Shown here in pieces: positions 57,166 to 64,000 of a stretch of DNA of 64,000 nt. This stretch comes from Flavobacterium sp. 5 (GTDB lineage Bacteria > Bacteroidota > Bacteroidia > Flavobacteriales > Flavobacteriaceae). Under the pieces are notes generated by a model that did not search any database, had not been told where the DNA came from, and was given only the letters and a program-made list of their open reading frames with translations. A program made the translations under genes and the position numbers. The stretch lies in contig NZ_PHUE01000001.1 in NCBI RefSeq assembly GCF_002813295.1, positions 2,108,001 through 2,172,000 of the forward strand. The letters are read 5' to 3'. The stretch's first letter is position 1; each line of letters starts with the position of its first letter.

Positions 57166-60100
57166 TTATTTATCAATTTTAACAATAACCATTCTTCCAT
57201 TATAAGGTTTATTTCCTTTTACTGCTAATGCTTCTGTAGCTTCTTGTATATTGTCAAACTTGTCTGTATATATAAAATATTTACTGCTATTTACGTCATA
57301 AAAGAAATTTACATTTGACTGTCCAGCAGCAACAGTTTTAGTGACAAATGCATCTCTTTTTTGTACATCAGTATGAACCGCTAATATCATATAATAGCCG
57401 CTTTCTAAATTTTTATTATTCTTAATGATCTGCATGTTGGCTTGACTGTCTCCAAAATCAAAATCCTCAGCTTTTAATGGTACACTACTAACTTTAGTTG
57501 TTTCTTTTATTCGTTTCAAAGTAGCTGCATCCTGCGCCAAACGATCTTGGTCATTTGAAGAAACAGCACGTTTAATTCTACGTTTTTTCTCTATCTCAGT
57601 TTGAACTTTAATTTGCTCCAAAGTAGTAATTAAAGCTGTATTAGATTGTTCTGTCTTAGCTTGCTCCGCTTTTAGATTTTCGATAGTTTTCAAATAATTT
57701 TGATTAATCAAATCATTTTTTGGAGTCTTTTTAAGTCTTTCATTATAAAGTCTGTTAAATTCAGCTAAATTATCAGACTGTGTTTTATTAAGTTCGGCAA
57801 TTTGTGCTCTGATAGATTCCAGCTCGGCATTCTCTCCAGCGGTACTCTTGAACTCTACTGTTGTATTTTTCACGATACCTTTATCACTTAAATCATTCTC
57901 CTCTCTCATCTCTTTCAGCGCTTTTTCTTTATTTGCAACCGAAACATCTAAACGAGATAACAATTGTTGTTGTTTTCTTTTAGAATCTTCCAACATTTTT
58001 GTCAAATTATCCATTGACTTACCATACTCATCTTTAGGCATTGCATCAGCTTTAGCCTTGGCTAAAGCATCAACAGCTAGTTTCGCAGCGGCAGCAGCTT
58101 CAATCTTATCCTGTTCAATTTGAGCAGCAGCATCTGCTTTTGCTTTGGCATCGGCTGCTAATTTTGCAGCAGCAGCAGCAGCATCAGCTTTGGCTTTAGT
58201 ATCGGCAGCTAGTTTGGCAGTAACAGCGTCTGCATCAGCTTTGGCTTTAGCATCGGCTGCTAGTTTTGCTGCGGCAGCATCGGCAATAGCTTTAGCTTTA
58301 GCATCAGCAACCAATTTAGCGGTAGCATCAGCATCAGCTTTTGCTTTTGCATCGGCAGCAAGTTTGGCAGCGGCAGCATCGGCATCAGCCTTAGCTTTAG
58401 TATCTGCAGCTAATTTTGCAGCAGCAACTGCATCAGCTTTAGCTTTATTATCAGCAGCAAGTTTCTCTGCAATTGCATCAGCATCCGCTTTAGCCTTGGC
58501 ATCTGCAGCTAATTTTGCAGCAGCATCTGCTTTAGCTTTAGCATCCGCAGCTTGTTTAGCAGCATCGGCATCCGCTTTAACTTTATTATCAGCAGCAAGT
58601 TTCAGTGCTGCTTCAGCAGCAGCTTTTACTTTGGCGTCCGCAGCTAATTTTGCCTCGGCAGCTTGAACATCTGCTTTAGCTTTATTTTCTGAGGCTAATT
58701 TTGCAGCAGCAATTTCAGCATCTGCTTTAGCTTTAGCATCAGCAGCCTGTTTAGATGCTTCAGCATCAGCTTTGGCTTTATTTTCAGAAGCTAATTTAGC
58801 AGCTTCTTCTTCGGCATCCGCTTTGGCTTTAGCAGTAGCTGCAAGTTTTGCAGCAGCAGCATCAGCTTCTACTTTAGCTTTAGCATCTGCAGCTAATTTT
58901 GCAGCAGTTGCATCGGCATCAGCTTTAGCTTTGTTATCAGCAGCTAGTTTTACGGCAGCAGCATCGGCATCCGCTTTAGCTTTGGCATCAGCAGCAAGTT
59001 TAGTAGCCACTGCGTCAGCATCAGCTTTCACTTTATTATCAGCAGCTAGTTTTACAGCAGCAGCATCGGCATCCGCTTTAGCTTTGGCATCAACAGCTAG
59101 TTTAACAGCCGCTGCGTCAGCATCTGCTTTCACTTTATTATCAGCAGCAAGTTTTACGGCAGCAGCATCGGCATCCGCTTTAGCTTTGGCATCAGCAGCA
59201 AGTTTAGTAGCCGCTGCGTCAGCATCTGCTTTCACTTTGTTATCAGCAGCCAATTTAGCGGCAACAATTGCTTTAGCTTTATTTTCAGCAGCAAGTTTTG
59301 AAGCAGCATCTGCATCAGCTTTAATTTTAGTATCAGCTGCTAATTTAGCAGCTGCATCCGCTTTGGTTTTATTTTCAGCAGCAAGTTTCGCAGCCGAGGC
59401 TTCAGCATCAGCTTTTGCTTTGGCATCAGCACCTAATTTAGCTTTAGTAACTGGATCTTGTTTTTTAGTAGCTAATACTAATGCTGCCGCAGCATCAGCT
59501 TTAGCTTTAGCATCGGCATCTAATTTAACTTTACGTTGAACTGCATCTGTTTCAGATTTAGCTTTAGCAGCTGCAACAGCATCTGCTTTAGCTTTAGAAG
59601 CAGCTTCCAATTTAGCCTTATTAGCTTCAGCAATTTTAGCGCGTTCTGCCACTTTTGCATCAGCAATTGCTTTAGTATCAGCTTTAGGTGTAGCGACAAC
59701 CTTTTTTTGTACAGGTGCAGGTTCTATCAAAGCACCTTCTTCTTCTTCATCCCCGTAATCAAAATTCTCATTCTTAAACTTATATGCCAATACAATTATA
59801 TGTGAGCCTCCTAATTGTGAAATATCTCCAATACCCATACCATATGAATATTCAAGGGCAATTTTAGGGGTAATATTTAATCCAAGGCCAGCTGTCATAC
59901 CAAGAACGGAATGATAGCCCGCTTGAGCCCAAATTCCTTTTGGAATGGTAAACATTGCTGATCCTGAAAAAATGGTTTTTTCTTTATTAATTTCAGTTTT
60001 AATTATTCCTGAAAATTTACTTTTATCAAAAAAACCATAGGAATCAATAAAACCTGTATACATTATATGCCCTTCAACACCTTGATTCGGATCATCTTTT

Positions 60101-60675
60101 AGAATTCCAGAATCAAAATTATACGTGACCATATTATTTAATGCCAATCCAAAGTCTAGGAAAGTAGTTCCATAATTGACTCCTGGACTAATTGTCATTA
60201 AAGTATTTGACGGTATGTTTTGTAATGAAGGGTCAGCAAGATCATAAGCAACGACTTTACCTCTATCTAAACCACTTTTATAAGCACTAACATTAATTCC
60301 AAAAGTTAAATTATTGTCTTCTTGTAAAAGAATATTATGAGCAAAATTGGCAACAAGACCAGTCGTACTTAGCACACCTTGGCTTTGCTTAAAAATACCA
60401 AGTCCTACTCCTTCATTCTCTTTGAAACGACCAGAGTAACTTAACATATAGGTTTTAGGAGCATTATCAAATCCAGTCCATTGGGTTTTATTAAACAAAG
60501 TAATATATGCACTTTGTTGTCTCACAAAACTAAAGGCAGGGTTAATAACAAAGGAATTAAATTTTAAAGAGTTTCCTGGTGGTATAACATAAGACACAAC
60601 ACCGTTTTCTTGTTGAGCATAGAAAACATGAATAGAACAGCAAAAAAAGAAAACGCTTAGTAAAATTTTTTTCAT
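57166..60675 (-). CDS. sprD: SprD, PorP/SprF-like barrel fused to a long helix and SPOR-like end
   Basis: 1,169 residues. Residues 1-about 300 carry a signal peptide (ending near VFYAQQ) and a PorP/SprF-like barrel (NSFVINPAFSFV, LGIFKQSQGVL, AGYHSVLGMTAGLGL, YSYGMGIGDISQLGGSHI). An acidic-proline linker leads to about 565 residues made almost only of Ala, Lys and Asp (315-880), in 17-residue units such as KADADAAAVKLAADNKV, resembling the TolA helix. A second, mixed coiled coil (about 880-1080) follows, then a SPOR-like C-terminus (GYYMILAVHTDVQKRDAF to NGRMVIVKID). In F. johnsoniae SprD supports SprB function. The gene begins 1 bp after the sprC stop. Confidence 0.9.
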   Translation of the reverse strand: MKKILLSVFFFCCSIHVFYAQQENGVVSYVIPPGNSLKFNSFVINPAFSFVRQQSAYITLFNKTQWTGFDNAPKTYMLSYSGRFKENEGVGLGIFKQSQGVLSTTGLVANFAHNILLQEDNNLTFGINVSAYKSGLDRGKVVAYDLADPSLQNIPSNTLMTISPGVNYGTTFLDFGLALNNMVTYNFDSGILKDDPNQGVEGHIMYTGFIDSYGFFDKSKFSGIIKTEINKEKTIFSGSAMFTIPKGIWAQAGYHSVLGMTAGLGLNITPKIALEYSYGMGIGDISQLGGSHIIVLAYKFKNENFDYGDEEEEGALIEPAPVQKKVVATPKADTKAIADAKVAERAKIAEANKAKLEAASKAKADAVAAAKAKSETDAVQRKVKLDADAKAKADAAAALVLATKKQDPVTKAKLGADAKAKADAEASAAKLAAENKTKADAAAKLAADTKIKADADAASKLAAENKAKAIVAAKLAADNKVKADADAAATKLAADAKAKADADAAAVKLAADNKVKADADAAAVKLAVDAKAKADADAAAVKLAADNKVKADADAVATKLAADAKAKADADAAAVKLAADNKAKADADATAAKLAADAKAKVEADAAAAKLAATAKAKADAEEEAAKLASENKAKADAEASKQAADAKAKADAEIAAAKLASENKAKADVQAAEAKLAADAKVKAAAEAALKLAADNKVKADADAAKQAADAKAKADAAAKLAADAKAKADADAIAEKLAADNKAKADAVAAAKLAADTKAKADADAAAAKLAADAKAKADADATAKLVADAKAKAIADAAAAKLAADAKAKADADAVTAKLAADTKAKADAAAAAAKLAADAKAKADAAAQIEQDKIEAAAAAKLAVDALAKAKADAMPKDEYGKSMDNLTKMLEDSKRKQQQLLSRLDVSVANKEKALKEMREENDLSDKGIVKNTTVEFKSTAGENAELESIRAQIAELNKTQSDNLAEFNRLYNERLKKTPKNDLINQNYLKTIENLKAEQAKTEQSNTALITTLEQIKVQTEIEKKRRIKRAVSSNDQDRLAQDAATLKRIKETTKVSSVPLKAEDFDFGDSQANMQIIKNNKNLESGYYMILAVHTDVQKRDAFVTKTVAAGQSNVNFFYDVNSSKYFIYTDKFDNIQEATEALAVKGNKPYNGRMVIVKIDK
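58050..59730 (-). repeat. Ala/Lys/Asp-coding degenerate repeats in sprD
   Basis: About 1.7 kb of imperfect 51-bp units (17 codons), in places paired into 102-bp units alternating AADAKAK and AADNKVK. Unit lengths drift between 14 and 18 codons. The composition gives long open frames on the other strand that are not genes. Confidence 0.85.
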
Positions 60676-60676
60676 A

Positions 60677-62200
60677 TTATTTAAGAAGAGTTATCGAACC
60701 CTTTTTGGCAGATTCGCCATTTGGAGTAATTATATAATAATAAATAGGATTGAAACTTTTTACTTCAATCGAAGATTGTGGCCAGCCGTTATAATTATCA
60801 TAATCATTTGTTTCAAAGACATTTTCACCAAAAGAATTAAAAATAACAACATGGGTATTTGAATTACTATAAACATCTGGAACAATCCAGGTATCATTTA
60901 TACCATCAGAATTTACCGAAACAATATTTGTAGGCTCAGAAGTTTTATAAACAGTACCGTCTGACACTCTAAAAGAAATTGCACATCCCGATATAATCGC
61001 TTTATAACTTCCGGCTGCATTTATAACTAAAGCACTTTGATTTGCACCTGCAATAGCTCCATTATTAAAATACCATTGATAAGTTGGATTTGAGTCAATA
61101 GTAGAAGCAGCTACATTTAGTGTATCTCCTTTGGCAATAGTTAATGTCTCACCTTCAGTAACAACTTTATCAATATAAATATTCTTATAGTTAGCAGTTA
61201 TGGTACCCGTAGATTTCAAATCAATTGAACCAGTAGCTGTACAACCACCAAAATCAATATCACAAGTATATACGCCCGAAACATTTGTTTGATAAGTTTG
61301 ACCAGTAGCTTCAGCAATTACTGACCCATCTTTTTTCCAGATGTAAGAATTACCAGCAGTTGCTGTTAAAGTAGTCTGATCTGAAGAACAAAAAGGATTT
61401 CCTAAACTTGAAACAATAGTAGGTCCACCAGGACCAGCACCACTTGTTACTGTAACCGATTGTGAGCTATTATTAAAATCTGAACAAGGCCCATAATTTA
61501 ATTCTGCATAATAAACACCTACAGTATTTACTACTAATGAACTTGACGATTGACCAGCAATTAAAACATCATCTTTATACCAATGGTATTTTAATTGTGG
61601 ATAGTTGGCTGGCGATGAATCCGGAATAGTTGGTGTTGGATTATATACTGTCAAAGTAAGACTACTACCGCTACAAAAACTAATCACATCTTTTTTATCA
61701 TTAATAAAAAAAGATCCGCTATATGATTTAAAGTAAACTGGTAATGACTTATTACTTATCGTTCCAAAAATTGTAAAACTAGGACTTACTACACCTGATG
61801 GACTACTTTTAATTCTCAATTCATAATTATCAGAACCAACTATATCAGTTGGTATAGCAAAGGTTAATGTCTTATCAGTTGCAGTATCTGGAGGAGTGTT
61901 ATTAAGAGGTGGTAATGGAATAGTAGCAATAGGGGTGGTAAAATTACCAGATGGGTCTGATAATTCAACAACAAAGGTTTCACTTGGATCAAAACCTGAA
62001 ATTTTGAATTGCGCCTGAAACTCATTAAATATTTTACTAGGATCATTAGGATAAGGACCTCCTGCACAAATCTTCTCAAAAGGAAGTATTTTGGGTGAAA
62101 TTTTTTGTGCAAACAAAACTCCAGTTGATGGAAACGCCAACAACATCAAAAAAAACAGAAATGTACAAAAAGAAAATAAAGATGTAGTTTTACTATTCAT
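60677..62200 (-). CDS. sprC: SprC, secreted T9SS cargo of the gliding operon
   Basis: 507 residues. The signal peptide ends near GVLFAQK. The middle holds Ig-like/PKD-like strands with paired cysteines (NPFCSSDQTTLTATAGNSYIW-type segments, GVYYAELNYGPC, GVYTCDIDFGGC). The last about 85 residues are a T9SS type B / gliding-motility C-terminal domain: NIVSVNSDGINDTWIVPD, VVIFNSFGENVFE, YYYIITPNG. In F. johnsoniae SprC lies just before SprD and SprB in the same operon and is needed for normal gliding. Its order and domain match that gene. Whether it caps or anchors SprB is not known from sequence. Confidence 0.88.
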   Translation of the reverse strand: MNSKTTSLFSFCTFLFFLMLLAFPSTGVLFAQKISPKILPFEKICAGGPYPNDPSKIFNEFQAQFKISGFDPSETFVVELSDPSGNFTTPIATIPLPPLNNTPPDTATDKTLTFAIPTDIVGSDNYELRIKSSPSGVVSPSFTIFGTISNKSLPVYFKSYSGSFFINDKKDVISFCSGSSLTLTVYNPTPTIPDSSPANYPQLKYHWYKDDVLIAGQSSSSLVVNTVGVYYAELNYGPCSDFNNSSQSVTVTSGAGPGGPTIVSSLGNPFCSSDQTTLTATAGNSYIWKKDGSVIAEATGQTYQTNVSGVYTCDIDFGGCTATGSIDLKSTGTITANYKNIYIDKVVTEGETLTIAKGDTLNVAASTIDSNPTYQWYFNNGAIAGANQSALVINAAGSYKAIISGCAISFRVSDGTVYKTSEPTNIVSVNSDGINDTWIVPDVYSNSNTHVVIFNSFGENVFETNDYDNYNGWPQSSIEVKSFNPIYYYIITPNGESAKKGSITLLK

Positions 62201-62229
62201 AGGTTGATATTTGTTGCTTTTTTGGGGAG

Positions 62230-62277
62230 ATATCCAATATGTTACACATCAATTGTGTTCAACCAATTATTGGATAT
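62230..62277 (-). promoter_or_regulatory. Leader hairpin upstream of sprC
   Basis: Outer arms ATATCCAAT (62230-62238) and ATTGGATAT (62269-62277) with inner arms ACACA/TGTGT (62244-62248, 62254-62258) form a long imperfect hairpin ending 29 bp before the sprC ATG. No T-run follows. Confidence 0.5.
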
Positions 62278-62330
62278 GTTTGCTATTTAATAGGATTTTC
62301 AAAACAATTGAAACACTTTTTAATTAATAA

Positions 62331-62372
62331 AATGAAAGCTAAACCTACTTAAAATTAGGTTTAACTTTCATT
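62331..62372 (-). terminator. Hairpin after the beta-helix gene, possible weak terminator
   Basis: 16-bp arms (62331-62346 and 62357-62372, one mismatch or G-T pair, 10-nt loop) begin 28 bp after the stop at 62401. On the reverse strand the tail is TTATTAATT rather than a clean T-run, so read-through into sprC is plausible. Confidence 0.6.
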
Positions 62373-62400
62373 TTTTATATTTAAGATCAAATGTCCTCTT

Positions 62401-63690
62401 TTATTTTGTAGAAGCTGTTATTTTAGTAAGTGCTAATCTAAAATCTGGTCTTCTTGGATTTGCAAAATCATTAAACGTTTCAAGATTAGAAGTTTTAGAC
62501 ATTAAATTAAAGAAAACACTGTTTCCATAATAACTTTCTAAATCTTCATTATTTAAAGAACCCGCTGAAAATATATTTCCTTTACAGAAATTTAAATACA
62601 TTTCCTCGATTCTTATTTTCTTAAGATTTTTGTCATTAATATCGATTTTAGAATCTAAAATCACTGCAGGATTAAATCCAGATATTACACTTTTTCTTAA
62701 AACTAGTGTTGTATTCTCTGCTACGAAAACCGCTTCTTTTACCAATCCAGCTTTTATATCTGCATCAATATCATCACTATCATTTGCTAATGTAAGATTG
62801 GTAGCCGTTACCGAAGTTTGTTTTTTAGTAAAATCAACATCTTCTTTTTTAATATAAGAAGAAATATCAAGACAACGAGAGCCATTACTATTACTTATAT
62901 AAGAAGATCTAATTGCTAAAGAATTATCGATTTTAGCTTGTGCTCCTAATGTAAATTTAAAATCAATACCATTACATCTGTATGAAACTACTTTTTCCAT
63001 TACTGGTTCGCCACCAAGAACATCAAAAGCGTCTCCAGCTGCATAACTTACCATTATATTTTCTAAGATTGTTTTATTTCCAATCCCTCCAAGTAAAATA
63101 GCATCAAAATTATCAGCTCCTCTGGCTTTCTTTCCAGCATATTCAACTCTGACAAATCTTAATACTCCAGATGAACTTGCAGGATTACTACCACCATAAG
63201 TTGTTAATGAAGGATCTAAATCATCATAATTAACAGAAGAATAAAGTCCGAATTTATTAATAGGTGCGTCACCAAGAATCACGATACCACCCCAATCTCC
63301 AGCTTTTTTAGTGCTTTTATTAGAAGTAAAAACGATAGGATCAGTTTCTAAACCTTCAGCTACTATCTGCGCTCCTTTAGTAATAATCAAAGTTGCTCTA
63401 GATTCAGCATCACCAATAATTATAGTACCTGGATCAATTGTAAGTACTGCATTATTAGTAACATATACATTACCTTGAATAATATATACATCTTTTTTTG
63501 TTAGTCTTGTATTTACTGTGATATTACCAGCTAGAATTTGCGTTGCTTCACCATAATCGGCTTTAGCAGGTTTGAATTCTGTCCAGTTATTCAACCAATT
63601 GCTTGGTCCGAAAATTCCTTTCTCTTGTTGAGCACTTACGTTACTAACAACTGCAAGAAAAACCCATATAAATAGTAATTTAGTTTTCAT
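62401..63690 (-). CDS. Secreted parallel beta-helix-like protein upstream of sprC
   Basis: 429 residues with a signal peptide ending near NVSAQQ. The body looks like a right-handed parallel beta-helix: successive short strands and turns (VYIIQGNVYVTNNAVLTIDP, GTIIIGDAESRATLIIT, GAQIVAEGLETDPIVFTSN, DWGGIVILGDAPIN, VLRFVRVEYAG, GIGNKTILENIMVSYA). It belongs to a Bacteroidota family of secreted proteins without known activity. No T9SS C-terminal domain is evident at its end (RRPDFRLALTKITA). It lies upstream of sprC in the same direction with a 200-bp gap that contains two hairpins, and may be part of the spr operon. An operon-internal gene of unknown role also precedes sprC in F. johnsoniae, to my recollection. 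Confidence 0.75.
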   Translation of the reverse strand: MKTKLLFIWVFLAVVSNVSAQQEKGIFGPSNWLNNWTEFKPAKADYGEATQILAGNITVNTRLTKKDVYIIQGNVYVTNNAVLTIDPGTIIIGDAESRATLIITKGAQIVAEGLETDPIVFTSNKSTKKAGDWGGIVILGDAPINKFGLYSSVNYDDLDPSLTTYGGSNPASSSGVLRFVRVEYAGKKARGADNFDAILLGGIGNKTILENIMVSYAAGDAFDVLGGEPVMEKVVSYRCNGIDFKFTLGAQAKIDNSLAIRSSYISNSNGSRCLDISSYIKKEDVDFTKKQTSVTATNLTLANDSDDIDADIKAGLVKEAVFVAENTTLVLRKSVISGFNPAVILDSKIDINDKNLKKIRIEEMYLNFCKGNIFSAGSLNNEDLESYYGNSVFFNLMSKTSNLETFNDFANPRRPDFRLALTKITASTK

Positions 63691-63800
63691 AGGTTTGGGG
63701 TATTAAATTTTATTTTAGTCCTCTGTAGGCTAGAGTTAATGACTCATAAAAAGAGTTAAAGATCAGGCTTAGAAAATGTAATTTCTCTAAAAATATTTTT

Positions 63801-64000
63801 TTATTGTGCTTCTAATTCCTTCAATGATTTTAATGTTTGCTCATAAAACAAAACAGCAGCTACAAGTTGCCCTTTGTCGCAAAATGGTAACATTTTTCTT
63901 AAATAATCAACAGTGATATCCAAGTAAGTTTGTGTAGCCTCTACTTCTAAATCCAAAGCTTTTTTATTATCTGCAGTATCAGGAATACCTAAATCCGTCA
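63801..64000 (-). CDS. C-terminal part of an unidentified protein (cut by window edge)
   Basis: Reading the reverse strand from 64000 gives 66 codons ending in a TAA at 63801-63803. The fragment is helical and contains ADNKKALDLEVEATQTYLDI and FCDKGQLVAAVLFYEQ, ending LKELEAQ. I do not recognise it. It is in the same direction as the gliding operon and 110 bp upstream of the beta-helix gene, so it may be a further member of that unit. In F. johnsoniae remF and remG lie upstream of spr genes, but I cannot tell whether this is one of them. Confidence 0.65.
   Translation of the reverse strand, partial: TDLGIPDTADNKKALDLEVEATQTYLDITVDYLRKMLPFCDKGQLVAAVLFYEQTLKSLKELEAQ

Noticed and set aside
57848..59805. 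Long Ala/Ser-rich forward frames of 91 to 255 codons
   Set aside because: They are the opposite strand of the Ala/Lys/Asp repeats in sprD; the low-complexity composition keeps that strand open.

Overview
The window reads as a Flavobacterium-type member of the Bacteroidota. It is A+T-rich, many lipoproteins carry short N-termini with an S-C lipobox, several starts are preceded by the Bacteroidota -7 element TAnnTTTG, and it carries the gliding-motility adhesin operon sprC-sprD-sprB-sprF with type IX secretion (T9SS) type B C-terminal sorting domains.

Layout. 1-10 kb: the 5' part of hemA (reverse), a block of small envelope proteins (a lipoprotein with a truncated-hemoglobin-like sequence, a small membrane-anchored protein, a DUF5777 beta-barrel, an OB-fold protein, a single-haem c-type lipoprotein and two tandem YceI proteins), then a forward run araC - hemH - hemJ - histidine kinase - enoyl-CoA hydratase - small protein. 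Haem synthesis genes thus flank a set of putative haem or redox envelope proteins. 10-13 kb: a PAS/LuxR regulator and a lipoprotein. 13-17 kb (reverse): SRPBCC protein, HD hydrolase, then a lipid set of acyl-ACP desaturase plus two PlsC acyltransferases. 17-20 kb (forward): rnpA, a DUF4349 lipoprotein and the S41 protease CtpA. 20-29 kb (reverse): DUF4256; an AraC / AhpD-like / GNAT / DoxX group; an ElaA-like acetyltransferase; DUF4837, DUF1080 and a LysM lytic transglycosylase; then pgk.

29-64 kb (reverse) is the gliding operon and more than half of the window. In transcription order: an unfinished gene at the right edge, a secreted beta-helix-like protein, SprC (T9SS cargo), SprD (PorP/SprF-type barrel fused to a very long Ala/Lys/Asp helix and a SPOR-like end), SprB (8,892 residues, 26.7 kb) and SprF (PorP/SprF-type outer-membrane protein). 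SprB is expected to be exported by the T9SS with help from SprF and to be moved along the cell surface by the gliding motor, which is not in this window.

The most striking structure is inside sprB. The roughly 85-residue SprB/Ig-like modules appear to be arranged in a seven-module higher-order repeat. Two versions of this heptad have expanded separately as near-identical tandem DNA repeats: 1,710 bp (570 aa) at about 45.57-51.66 kb and 1,788 bp (596 aa) at about 35.03-41.72 kb. A single globular beta-sandwich-like domain of about 210 residues interrupts one N-terminal module. The 308-bp gap before sprB holds a 16-bp inverted repeat ending 17 nt from the start codon. No tRNA, rRNA, CRISPR array, insertion sequence or prophage was recognised.
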